Origin: Dendrocalamus latiflorus
Lineage: Eukaryota; Streptophyta; Magnoliopsida; Poales; Poaceae
DNA length: 64,000 bases
Direction: 5' to 3'
NCBI GenBank assembly: GCA_017311315.1
Contig: CM029664.1
Span: 38,047,939 to 38,111,938, forward strand
Notes under the pieces: generated by a model
The model's database searches: none
What the model was told of the DNA's origin: nothing
Seen by the model: the letters and a program-made list of their open reading frames with translations, nothing else
Position numbers and translations under genes: made by a program
In this document: piece by piece, positions 1 through 10,052 of the stretch
Numbering within the stretch: position 1 is the first letter of the stretch
How the letters are laid out: every line of letters starts with the position of its first letter

Positions 1-487
1 CTCTCTTCATTCTCTCTTATCCATGTAGGATGTTGCTGATGTGGTATTGCTTAGGCCCTGTTTGGATCAGTTTCAGATTCTTAAAAATCAGCTATTACTT
101 CTAGTTTTGAAAAGCTGGTTTCTAAGCAAAAACTGATGGGGTATTTGGATCCCCTAGTTTTTAAAAGCTGGTTTCATTTATGATTGGTGCTAATAGACTA
201 TTATACCCTTACATTTATTGCTCTTGAACAGCACATTAAACAGCCATGCGCAAGCCATGCGTGGTCTTTAATGAGGGTAAATGGGTATTTGTGCAAAAAA
301 AAACTGGCAAAAGCTGGGTATCAACAGCTTCTTGGTTTTTAAGAATCTGGATAGGTAGATTTTAAAAACTACCCCAAAAACTGGTCTGTTTGGATCCCAC
401 CCAGTTTTCAAAAGCCAGATTCTTAAAATCTGGGTGGATCCAAACAGGCCCTTAGAGACAGATGAGGTGTAACTATTGGAGATGCCC
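1..487. mobile_element. Outer Tourist-like MITE, right part, split by an inner MITE
   Basis: The stretch ends at 481-487 in GATGCCC followed by TTA, and the preceding bases read ACTATTGGAGATGCCC. This is the inverse of the GGGCATCTCCAATAGT terminus shared by many grass MITEs. Its left end lies outside the window. The element is interrupted by the MITE at 54-451, so 1-53 and 455-487 are its visible parts. Assignment rests on terminus resemblance and a TTA after the end. The left terminus is needed to prove it. Confidence 0.5.
54..451. mobile_element. Tourist-like (PIF/Harbinger) MITE
   Basis: The termini are an inverted repeat: GGCCCTGTTTGGATC on the left and GATCCAAACAGGCCC on the right. TTA flanks both sides (51-53 and 452-454), the 3-bp target duplication of PIF/Harbinger-type elements. 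Internal segments repeat the same AAAACTGG and CCAGTTTT words in both orientations, so the 398-bp element can fold back. There is no coding capacity; it would be moved by a transposase from elsewhere. Confidence 0.8.
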
Positions 488-504
488 TTAAAGGCAACTC
501 TTTA

Positions 505-811
505 GAGCATGTGCATTGTGCAAATAAAAAAGAGCTAGATTTATCACATCACTGCCACGATAACTAACTTAGCTTTTCTACTCCAGTGTTTAGCTCCTCA
601 CCTTTCCTTTGGTGTGGGCCCCACTACCCACCCTTTTTCTTCCTCATCCATCTCTCTTCCAATTCCTTTTTTATTGTGCTAGCCTCGAATCCTAGACTTG
701 CTCCGGTTCCAAGCAATTTTAGCTTAGCTCCCACCCTCCAATGGCTTAGCTCTGAGGTTTCCAAGCTAAAATTTCTTAGCTCTCTATCTCAGCACAATGT
801 TGCACATGCCC
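505..811. mobile_element. Tourist-like MITE with GAGCATGTGCA termini
   Basis: The left end reads GAGCATGTGCATTGTG and the right end, reversed, reads GGGCATGTGCAACATTGTG. TTA flanks both ends (502-504 and 812-814). The 307-bp interior is pyrimidine-rich and contains an open frame at 586-825 that runs through the right terminus, so it is not a gene. Length, TIR and TSD fit a non-autonomous PIF/Harbinger element. Confidence 0.8.
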
Positions 812-814
812 TTA

Positions 815-1520
815 GGAACGGATGATAATAGTGGGGTGAATAGCATCTTAATTTGTTTAAAATATTTTTAAGCTATTCATTCTTATTTTTTAAAAATATT
901 TTTAAACTCTTTATTTCAGTAACTATAAAACTATAAAGAGCAAAGTTGAAAGTCAAACTCAAAGCAACAACTTCGAGAACCAAGAGAAAAAAAAATCTTC
1001 AGCCTAAAGCGGTCCAACCGGAGGCAGCACAATGGTCTTACCAGAGTTGCCCTAACGGTCTAACAGGCGTATTTTGATCAGTGACAAACAAGTGATCTGA
1101 TCGGCCAAGCGATACGAACGGGTTTAGATGCGGTATTACCACTCTCATGTTCCCAGAATAGAAAATCAGACCGAATCCAAATCACTTTTGCTGTAACTCT
1201 AGAAATCCATGACACGGTATGATCAACAACACATCGATGGTCTGACTGGCAGCAAACCAGCGATTAGACTGGCCTATCTGGCTAAAACCCAACAAAATAC
1301 AAACTTTACAAAAATCAAATATGCACTCCATAAACTTAGCAATGACTCATTACAACAATAATACATACCTTTTTAGACGGTCCTCCAACACAACACATGG
1401 AGATGATTTGACACGAATGCTGGAATTTGGCAGGCACTTTCTCAACAGTTACATATCACAAGAACAGATTTAAAGGCAATGTACACCAAATGAAATGATG
1501 GATCCAACTCTGTCCAACTA
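815..1520 (-). repeat. Old LTR-like remnant, SIRE-type style
   Basis: The stretch starts with a GGGGTGAATAG motif near 832. It then contains GGTCTGAC/GGTCCAACC-type words and a 'TGTAACTCTAGAAAT...GGTATG' passage whose order resembles the SIRE-like LTR at 36,982-37,867. No TSD or coding sequence was found. It is probably a diverged LTR fragment of the same lineage in the same orientation. The resemblance is by eye only. Confidence 0.3.
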
Positions 1521-2280
1521 CCGTACGGTTGTTCTACATTTTGACTGTGGCCCGTTTAAATGGTTTCAGCCTTTGATTTTTTTTAGTTTTCGGTTTATTT
1601 AAGTTAGAAGCCACTTGAAACTTATTGGTTTTTAATTTAACTTATTTTGATTTTTATGGCTTTTTCAGTCTTTTGCCTCGTTTTTCAGTCTTTTTTAATT
1701 TTTTATCTTATTTTTTCTTTAAAAAACTAACTGTAGTTACAATATAATATTAGTTAAAAACTAAAAGTTACGGTCACATACTTAAACTAAAAACTAGTTG
1801 CTAGACCAGCACCACCTATATCTTATCCAAGTAATTTCATGTCAGGACCTGGGACTAGCTAGCTGCAGCTGGTAGAAGCGTGATGGTGCGATGTACCTAC
1901 ATGACTATATGCATGCCATAGTCCATGAATAGTCACGCATGCATGAAGCTTCAGCTTCTCTGTTCTGCACATTTCGTTTAGGCCGTAGGCTAGATGGTTT
2001 AAAAGCACGCATTCATGAGTGATGACATGTCATGCCATGGGCCTATAGCCTAATAGCTGAACAGAGACCATCAGAAGGGGAACCCCATGACATCAGGGCG
2101 CCAAATCGAGTGGGCCTGTGGTTGCAGCACCAATCAGACGGACGGCAAAGCATGCCATGTGATGCGAGATCTTGGGCGACGAATCGCCCGCAGCTTTTCG
2201 TTCTTGACGACGCCCCGCCTCGCCGGACCACGTCGTGCACGGCTCATGTGGATTCGGTCCGTAGGTAAATCTAATCCGAC
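1521..2280. other. Gene-free DNA between repeats
   Basis: The first half (to about 1,800) is AT-rich with long T runs. The second half is more balanced and holds CATGCATG and CATGC words near 1,910-1,945. Short open frames at 2,032-2,293 have no recognisable domain and overlap each other on both strands. I see no gene or repeat I can name. Confidence 0.4.
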
Positions 2281-2585
2281 TGGTAAGAAATGAGTCCAGA
2301 ATTGCGAACAGAACTGAGAGAGAAATAGAAAAGGAAATACAATCTCTATAAATGTGGTGGCTATAGTTACGGTTCTACGCTAAGAAACTAGACAGGAAAC
2401 CTAAAGTTACTTCATCATTTCTTACTTCCATTCCACATCGGTCTGGGATTAAGTACCCAAAGAGTTTTACAACCATTACAGCGTTTTTATTGAAGATAAA
2501 AGAGTAAGGTGTTGTGAAAATAACATTGGACGGCTACAATTGACTACACAGTAATTACTGAAAGCAATGATCTCCATTGGATGTC
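2281..2585 (-). repeat. 3' LTR of the truncated Gypsy element
   Basis: On the minus strand the segment follows the purine tract and begins TGACATCCAATGG, ending TTTCTTACCA, that is TG...CA. The partner LTR is absent. The outer boundary at 2,281 is inferred from the TG/CA rule only. Confidence 0.5.
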
Positions 2586-2733
2586 ACTTATCCCCCTCTT
2601 CCTTTTATCATCAGCCCTCCACTGTGTTGAAATGAAATCGTCGAATCGTTGTGTCTGTCGCCGACTCTTTTCTTTTCCAACTTGCTGGTATTGAAGCCTG
2701 ACAATTGCTCCCCCTGAAGACTTGACTTTGTCC

Positions 2734-4014
2734 TCAAGGTCTGAATTCTGGAAAGGCTTGCTGAATGAAGGTGACATCTTCCCACGAAGCATCTTCAGGA
2801 GACAAATTTTGCCAATGAATAAGCCATTGAGCCACTACTGCATCTCTTCTTGGAATGATCCTTCTTTCCAATACTTCCAGAGGTCCAGTTCTAACCTTAC
2901 CATCAGGACCAACGAGGGGCACATTAGGTAATGGAACAAAATGATTTCCTAGGTGTTTCTTTAGTTGACTAACATGAAAAACATGGTGTATGGCAGCTGA
3001 TTCAGGTAATAACAACTTATAGGCCATCCTTCCAATTCTTTCTATCACCCGAAAGGGTCCATAATACTTAGACCTCAGATTCAGAGATCCTCTTAGCCCA
3101 AATGCATTTTGTCGATAAGGCTGCATCTTTAAATGTACCATATCACCAACCTGGAACTCTCTCTCAATTCTCAGCTTGTCAGCAAAGTGCTTGATTCTGT
3201 TCTGGGCATTCAGCAGACTTTCCTTTATCTTATTCATCATGTTTTCTTCTTCAATGTATAATCTAGTTTCAGCGGAAATATTTCCAGGTGTTGCTACTCC
3301 TATTTGAGGTGGAGGATATCCATAAAAGGCTTGGAATGGAGTTACCTTTAAGGACGTATGATAAGAAGTGTTGTACCACCATTCACTTGTGGGTAACCAT
3401 ATATACCAATTCCTTGGCTCCTGGAAGACCATGCTCCTGAGGTATGATTCCAAGCACTGATTTACTCTCTTAGTTTGACCGTCTGACTGTGGATGATATG
3501 CAGTGCTATACCTCAGTAATACCCCCATAGTTTTGAACATTTCTCCAAACAATTGGCTGGTGAATATATGATCTCTATCAGTGACAATAGCTACTGGCAT
3601 TCCGTGCAACTTAAACACGTGATCCATAAATAGCTGAACAACTTGCTCCACTATATAAGGGTGTGCCAAGGCAATGAAATGGGCATATTTGGTCAGTCGG
3701 TCAACCACCATTAGGATTACTTCTTTGCCTTTGGATTTAGGTAATCCTTCTATAAAGTCCATGCTGATGTGAGTCCATGCCATATCTGGTATTTCTAGTG
3801 GATCCAACAAGCTAGGAGGGTGTGTATTTTTAGATTTGCTGAGTTGGCACGTTGGGCATTCGGATACCAACTGGTCCACCTTTTTCTTAAGCTTAGGCCA
3901 ATAGAATATTTTCTTGACTCTATGGTATGTTGCTTTCATTCCAGAGTGTCCCCCAATAGCAGATGAATGCAGATTAGTAATGAGCTTTTCCCTTAGTTGA
4001 TTCGCTTCTTCCAC
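2734..4014 (-). pseudogene. Gypsy integrase with chromodomain-like tail
   Basis: The open frame of 426 residues starts inside the zinc-binding domain (HH near residues 17-23; CPTCQLSK near 53). The integrase core follows: Asp in MDFIEGLP (near 84), Asp in VTDRD (near 145) and the region HPQSDGQTKRVN (near 175-186). In Gypsy integrases the last motif is GQTERVN, whose Glu is the third catalytic residue; here it is Lys. A GPF/Y module (YYGPFRVIERIG) and a chromodomain-like end (WQNLSPEDASWED) follow. The long open frame suggests moderate age, but the missing catalytic Glu should abolish strand transfer. It is separated by a frameshift from the upstream frame at 3,993-4,241. Confidence 0.85.
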
Positions 4015-4241
4015 ATAGATCCTATTCTTATATCTGACCAGCCCTCCTTAATTAGATACTGAAGTTTTGATCTGAAGGGTTGCTTGAATGAACCTTTGTC
4101 ATAATATTTGCAAAATTCTGGATAAGTGATATAGCTGGTCCTCACCTCTTCTACCCATTCTGGCATTATAGTGGTTATGGCTGCACAAGCCATCTCTCCA
4201 CCATTTTCATCAAAATCCCTTCTGGATAAGGCATTAGCCAC
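3993..4241 (-). pseudogene. Gypsy RNase H-integrase linker fragment
   Basis: The 82-residue frame begins with ANALSRRDF, matching the N-ADALSRR motif that closes RNase H in Gypsy polyproteins, and continues into the spacer before the integrase zinc finger. It overlaps the integrase frame by 22 bases in another frame, which shows a frameshift near 4,010. It belongs with the Gypsy fragment on either side. Confidence 0.7.
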
Positions 4242-4286
4242 TACATTTTCTTTTCCGTTTTTATACTCTATTTGATAATCAAACTT

Positions 4287-4781
4287 TTATAATTTCAACA
4301 AGAGTTTATGTTGTATCCCTTCGGTTAGCCTCTGGGTTGCCATGTATTTCAAGCTGCGCTGGTCAGTTTTAATCACCAGGGGATTACCTAACAAATAGTG
4401 TTTCCATTTTTTTAAAGCCTTCAAGATGGCTATGGCCTCTTTCTCATGCACAGATTGACTAGCTGCTTTTAGCCCCAGGGTCTTACTATAGTAGGCAATA
4501 GGCCAGCCATTCTGGATCAATACTGCTCCTATTCCCGTAGCACAAGCATATGTTTCCAACACAAAAGGTTGGCTGAAAATTGGTAGAGCCAACACAAGAC
4601 TGGTAGTCATTGCTTTTTTCAAGACTTCAAAAGCCTCTTCATACCCGAATCTCTCTAGAGCTTTCATATTCGTGCGTCTTTGTCTATCTCTTGCCAATTG
4701 AAAATTCTGCAAATAATGTGAAGTGGAACTTTCTATAGTGGAACTCCCATCTTGAGTCTTTGAATAGTGTTCCAACTCCAC
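4287..4781 (-). pseudogene. Chimeric Copia linker / Gypsy RNase H frame
   Basis: A single 164-residue frame has two parts. The first about 50 residues contain NFQLARDRQRRT and LERFGYE, the spacer between integrase and reverse transcriptase in Copia polyproteins. From EAFEVLKKAM onward it is Gypsy RNase H (IAYYSKTL, EKEAIAILKALKKWKHYL, TDQRSLKYM). The RNase H catalytic Asp expected in VLETDAC is Tyr (VLETYAC). The join lies near 4,670-4,690 and is in frame. The start codon is uncertain, since the real reading frame came from the Copia side. Confidence 0.75.
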
Positions 4782-4811
4782 CTACACTGTATTTGAACCA
4801 GCAATATCCTG

Positions 4812-5211
4812 TGTCGTGGATCACCGGCAATCTCTCGCCGCCGGCGAACTCACAAACGCGCACTCAAGAATACAATGAACACAAGTGTTTGGTGCTGCAA
4901 AACGGGGCAGCGTTTTCTGATATCTTCCATGTTTATTTAAAGGAAAGAAACAAGTACATATGGCGTTTGAGATTACCTGACTAAGAATGAATGCATGGCA
5001 ATCAGTCTTGCCGCTAATGCACAGCAATTAAACAGGAAACCGCTAATGCATGGCAATTAAACAGGAAACGGAAGAAACTAATAAAAAACTGCTCCACTAC
5101 TGTGTGAAACGGAAGAAATAAAATCAAAGCGAAGTGCTAACGGAAGTGAAACTGAAACATTAAAATTGAGAAACGGTGAGAAGATGGTGAGACGCTGGAG
5201 TAGCTTCAACA
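4812..5211 (-). repeat. Copia 3' LTR (left copy)
   Basis: The LTR starts TGTCGTGGATCACC and ends AGCTTCAACA on the plus strand. It matches the right copy at 9,625-10,026 almost throughout. The TSD base block TCCTG precedes it. Confidence 0.95.
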
Positions 5212-5225
5212 TTTCTCCCCCCTAG
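5212..5225 (-). other. Copia polypurine tract
   Basis: On the minus strand the bases directly before the 3' LTR read CTAGGGGGGAGAAA. This is the usual site and composition of the plus-strand primer for retrotransposon replication, and it confirms the minus orientation. Confidence 0.8.
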
Positions 5226-8200
5226 TCCTTGCTGTGCTCACCGATCTTGTTGACGCTAATCAACGCACGCAGTTGCTGGAACCGTACGCGTCCAAGTGCC
5301 TTGGTTAGAACATCCGCTAGCTGGTTCTCCGTCGAAATGTGCTGAAGGACGATTTTGTTCCCGTTGATGCACTCCTGAATGTAATGGAAACGAGTGTCGA
5401 TATGTTTGCTTCGGTCGTGGAAGACGGGGTTCTTGCCGAGGGCGATGGCGGACTGGTTGTCCACCTTGAGCTCCGGCGTTCCAGACTCAGTGCCGAGTAT
5501 GTCGGACACGAGCCGAGCTAGCCAGACGCCTTGGCAGGCTGCTGTAGCTGCCGCAATGTACTCCGCCTCGCATGAGGACAGAACCACCACCTTCTGCTTG
5601 GAGGACTGCCGGGTGATGGGGTTGCCGCTGAGGAAGAAGATGACGCCTGTGGTACTCTTGCGCGTGTCGACGTCGCCCGCCATGTCGGCGTCACTGTAGC
5701 CGACCAGTCGAGCTTGTTCATCCTCCCTCCTGGCGTAGTGCAGACCATAGTCACGCGTTCCCGCTACGTACCGTAACACGCGCTTCACCGCGTTGAGATG
5801 GTCCTCGTGTGGTTTCTTCATGAAACGGCTCAGATAGCCCACTGCGTAGGCAAGATCTGGTCGGGTGTGCACCAAGTAGCGCAGTCCGCCGATGATGCGC
5901 CTGTACTCGGTGGCGTCGACCAGTGGAGCAGTGCTCTCCTTGCTCAACTTGAGCCTTGGTTCCATTGGCGCTAGACAGGGGTTGCAGGTGCTCATGTCGC
6001 TCCGCTCAAGCAGCTTCCCTGCATAGGCAGATTGGCAAAGCGAGATGCCGCCTGGCCCTTGGTTCACCTCGATGCCGAGGTAGTACGACAGCAACCCGAG
6101 GTCGCTCATGAGGAAGACGCGCTTCATCTCGAGCTTGAACGCCACGATCTCGTTGCTTCTGGTGCCGGTGATGATCAAGTCGTCGACGTAGACCCCGACG
6201 ACCAGCCGCGATGGCCCTCGGCTCCGCATGTACATGCCGTGCTCGGAGCTGCTCCTCTGGAAACCAAGTGACGCCATAGACGCATCAACCTTGGCATTCC
6301 AGGCCCTCGGTGCCAGTCGGAGACCATACAGCGCCTTGCGAAGACGCAGTACTTTGTGCTCGCTGCCGTTGACGACAAAACCCGGTGGTTGGTGCACGTA
6401 CACTTCCTCCTTGAGGTCGCCGTTGAGAAAAGCGCTCTTCACATCCATGTGGTGGACTTCCCAACGCTCGTGGGCTGCTAGAGCCAACAGCGCCCTCACG
6501 GACTCCATTCGTGCGACCGGAGCGAAGACCTCGTCGAAGTCGATTCCCGCACGCTGAACGTAGCCTTTGGCGACCAAACATGCCTTGTGCCGAATAACAT
6601 TGCCGTGCTCATCGCGCTTCACTTTGAAGAACCACTTGAGCCCGATCGCACGGTGCCCAGTGGGGAGCGCGGCGAGCTCCCATGTGTTGTTGTCCTTGAT
6701 TGACTTTATCTCCTCGTGCATCGCCTGACGCCAACATGCCTCACGCTCTGCCTCACTGAAAGAGACAGGTTCGTCCGCCGTGGTGAACTACAACTCCTCG
6801 TCGAGCACCCGGGGCACAAGCCCAGGTGGCGAGGCTGGTCCGATTACAGAGTCGATGGCGCGGAACCGAAGTGGAGCATCGTCGTGGTCCACGTCCAAGT
6901 TCTCCTCAAAATCAGCTGGTGGCGAGACGAACTCGATCGGCGCACTTGTGGGTGACGTCATAGGCATCATGGGTGCAGGGGCCGGCGTTGGCGTGGGCGA
7001 CGGAGACATGTGAGCTGGTGATGCCGCATCGGCTCGAGGCATGCCAGAGTGGTACTCCGTGGTGTACTCAACGTTGAAGGGCTCGCCGTCACCTGGATCA
7101 CTGCTGCTTTCGTCACCCCAGCTCCATTGTCTCGCCTCGTCAAACACGAAGTCACGCGACACAAGGATGCGCTTGGTGGAGGGGTCGTAGCAGCGGTAGG
7201 CCTTGGAGCAGTGCTTGTAGCCGACGAAGATGGTCGGCGTGCTGCGATCATCCAACTTCTTGAGTCCCGGTCGTGTGGTCTTGACGTGGGCGACGTAGCC
7301 AAAGGTCCTGAAGTAGTGGACGGTGGGGCGCTCGCCGTGCCAAGCCTCAAATGGGGTCTTGCCGTTGGGCGCGCGTGTCGGCACGCGATCGAGGACGTGG
7401 ACTGCGGTGTTCACAGCCTCACCCCAGAAGTAGCCGGGAAGCCGCTTCGCCTTGAGCATACACTGAGCCATGCCGACGATGCTCTGGTTGCGGCGCTCCA
7501 CCACCCCGTTCTACTGCGGTGAGTAGGGGGCAGTGAGCTGCCGCTGGACGCCGCGCTCGGCGCAGTACTCGCCGAACTCCACAGAGGTGAACTCCCCCCC
7601 ACGATCAGTGCGGAGGACCTTGAGCCGTCTTCCTGACTCAACCTCCACGGCCGCCTGGAAGTTCTTGATAGCCGTCGATGCCTGATCTTTGCTCGACAAC
7701 AAATGGAACCACATGTACCGGCTCAAATCATCAACAAGCAGTAGGAAATATTTGTTACCGCTTGGAGTTGTGGGCGTGATGGGTCCGCACAAATCACCAT
7801 GGACGAGGTCGAGGACATGCTCCGCTCGCCGTAGCGCCTTATCAGGGAATGGCGTGCGCCTTTGCTTGCCGGCAAGGCAGCTGTCGCACACCTGATCGAC
7901 CTAATCAAGCGGCGGCAACCCACGTACCATCTCCCGTTGGATGAGCGCACGCAATGACTTGAAACTGAGGTGCCCGTACCTTGCATGCCAGCGCCAGGCC
8001 ACCTCCGAGCTACGCGCCGACAACCACACCGGTCGCCCGATGCGGAGCTCCAGGATGTAGAGGCGCGATGCAAAATGATGCACCCGAGCAAGAAGGTCGC
8101 GTTGCTGATCGTAGATGCGCAGGGTGCTGGAGTAAATTTTGATCCGACATCCGGCCTCCTCCAGCTGACCAAGACTGATGATGTTCGCCGTTAGACGGGG

Positions 8201-9424
8201 AATGTAGTACACCCCCATCAGCGCGCGATGCTCGCCATTCTTGCAAGTGAAGATGATCGTACCGCGTCCTTCAATCTCCACGACAGAACTGTAGCCGAAA
8301 CGGACGGTGCCGCAGACTCCCCCGTCGAGGTCGGAGAAGGCAGTCCGCGCACCCGTCATGTGGTTGGTGGCGCCGGTGTCGAGCACCCATCGACGATCGT
8401 CCTGGTCCTCCTGCGATCCGAGCTGCGCAAAGACCTTGGCCTCGTGGATCTCGACGTGGCGCGATGATGTGGGCGGAGCTGGAGTTCGAATCACCTCGGT
8501 GGGTGGCGCTGCAACTTGAGTGGGTGGTGAAGAGATGGTCGCATGTGCCATCAACAAAGTGGATTCATCATCTTCTCCCTCCGCAACGTGTGCTTGCGCC
8601 TGCCTATTTGGCTTGCTACGGCAGTCCTTAGCCCAATGGCCAATTTTGCTGCAGTTACGGCACCGGTCCGCCGTGTTCTCCTGGGCTGCACCATTTGAAG
8701 ATGAGCTACCCTTGCCTTTACGCATGCCGCCACCATCGCCGTGGCCACGACGTGTTTTGCCGCGCCTCTTGCCGCTGCCGCTGCTGGAGCCACCGGCTTC
8801 GCCGTTGTCGTGCAGCTTCATCCGCGCTAGCCAGTCCTCCTCGGCAAGAAGAAGACGGCCCTTGCTGTCGTAGATGGGCGCGGACGGTGCTGGCTTTTTC
8901 TTTCGCTGCTCGATGGCGCGCAGACGGCCGGTGACCTCCTCGACGGAGAGCTGGTTCACGTCGAGGAGAGTCTCGATGGAGTACGCGATCTGCTCGAGGT
9001 GCTCGGGGACGACCTGGAGCATTTTCTTCACGATCTCTCCATCGGTGACGTTGCCGCCAATGATGCGGATGTTGTTGGCGAGGCTCGTAATCCGGAGTGA
9101 GAAATCGTCGACTGACTCCTCCTCCTTGAACGCGATCTCCCCGAACTGCTTGAGCAGCTGTTGCGCGTTGGCATCACGGACGCGCTGCACGCCGACGCGC
9201 ATGGTTTTAACCGCCTCCCAAGCGGAACGCGCCGTGCGCTTGCACGCCAATGACCCGAGCATCTCGGGCGGCACGGCACGCAAAATGGCCGCCAACGCAA
9301 GGCGGTCTTCGCGGTACTCGACGACCTCGCCCTCCTCCGGTTTGACAGCCTGCCACAGCCCTTGGGCCTGCAGGTTCACGCGCATCAACAAAAACCATTC
9401 CTGGTAATTGGTGCGCGTGAGCAT
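5222..9424 (-). pseudogene. Copia gag-pol polyprotein with three in-frame TAG stops
   Basis: All segments lie in one minus-strand frame. In order: gag (from 9,424), a CCHC knuckle CRNCSKIGHWAKDC (residues 255-268), protease DTGA (349-352), the integrase zinc finger and core (LLLVDDLSRY, LRTDRGGEF, APYSPQ-stop), reverse transcriptase with YVDDL, and RNase H (YSDADMAGD, SSCEAEYIA) ending at 5,222. TAG stops fall at 7,901-7,903, 7,511-7,513 and 6,788-6,790. The second replaces a Gln in the conserved SPQQNG motif. The true gag start is probably an ATG near 9,586 whose frame closes after about 20 codons, so the N-terminus is also damaged. Apart from these points the frame is open, so the decay is recent. 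Confidence 0.95.
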
Positions 9425-9610
9425 GGGGTACTGGACCGAGCCGCCCGCCTCTTTGACGATGCGCTCGATAACAACTTCGCCGTCGCGATGGCGCCCTCGG
9501 CGCGGCGCAGGCGAGTGCGATACCCGTCGTCAAGGAGGGGGCGATGGCGAACGATCACCACCGCCAACAGGAGCCAACTGCACGGACATGACAGCCCTGG
9601 GAGCGTCCAC

Positions 9611-9622
9611 GCTCTGATACCA
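9611..9622 (-). other. Copia primer-binding site (initiator Met tRNA type)
   Basis: On the minus strand the bases read TGGTATCAGAGC, two bases inside the 5' LTR. This is the standard complement to the 3' end of initiator methionine tRNA in Copia elements. Confidence 0.9.
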
Positions 9623-9624
9623 AT

Positions 9625-10026
9625 TGTCGTGGATCACCGGCAATCTCTCGCCGCCGGCGAACTCACAAACGCGCACTCAAGAACACAATGAACACAAGTG
9701 TTTGGTGCTGCAAAACGGGGCAGCGTTTTCTGATATCTTCCATGTTTATTTAAAGGAAAGAAACAAGTACATATGTCGTTTGAGAATACCTGACTAAGAA
9801 TGAATGCATGGCAATCAGTCTGGCCGCTAATGCATGGCAATTAAATAGGAAACCGCTAATGCATGGAAATTAAACAGGAAACGGAAGAAACTAATAAAAA
9901 AAACTGCTCCACTACTGTGTGAAACGGAAGAAATAAAATCAAAGCGAAGTGCCAACGGAAGTGAAACTGAAACATTACAATTGAGAAACGGTGAGAAGAT
10001 GGTGAGACGCTGGAGTAGCTTCAACA
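9625..10026 (-). repeat. Copia 5' LTR (right copy)
   Basis: This is the 402-bp partner of the 4,812-5,211 LTR, with the same TG...CA ends. The two-base length difference comes from an A-run near 9,897. The TSD TCCTG follows at 10,027-10,031. Confidence 0.95.
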
Positions 10027-10052
10027 TCCTGTGCCACCTCCTCTTTATTCTG

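Larger units (their letters stand above)
2281..4685 (-). mobile_element. Truncated Reina-like chromovirus (Gypsy), 3' half
   Basis: Reading leftwards, the element holds RNase H, integrase with GPF/Y module, a chromodomain-like tail, a purine tract (GGAAGAGGGGGATAAG on the minus strand, near 2,587-2,602) and a roughly 305-bp terminal LTR. Short LTR plus chromodomain is typical of the Reina clade. Gag, protease and most of reverse transcriptase are missing: to the right the sequence passes straight into Copia coding sequence near 4,685. No second LTR or TSD is present, so this is a rearranged fragment rather than a simple insertion. Confidence 0.7.
4812..10026 (-). mobile_element. Complete Copia retrotransposon, nested
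   Basis: The element is bounded by LTRs of 400 and 402 bp with TG...CA ends and a perfect 5-bp duplication TCCTG (4,807-4,811 and 10,027-10,031). The primer-binding site lies next to the right LTR and the purine tract next to the left LTR, so it reads on the minus strand. The LTRs differ by roughly a dozen substitutions and a 2-bp indel by eye, suggesting an insertion on the order of a million years ago at usual grass rates. It interrupts the older Copia half at 10,027-12,300. It carries one polyprotein frame broken by three TAG stops. Confidence 0.95.

Noticed and set aside
586..825. 79-residue open frame near the left edge
   Set aside because: It lies inside the 307-bp MITE and runs through its right terminus; composition is pyrimidine-rich DNA read by chance.
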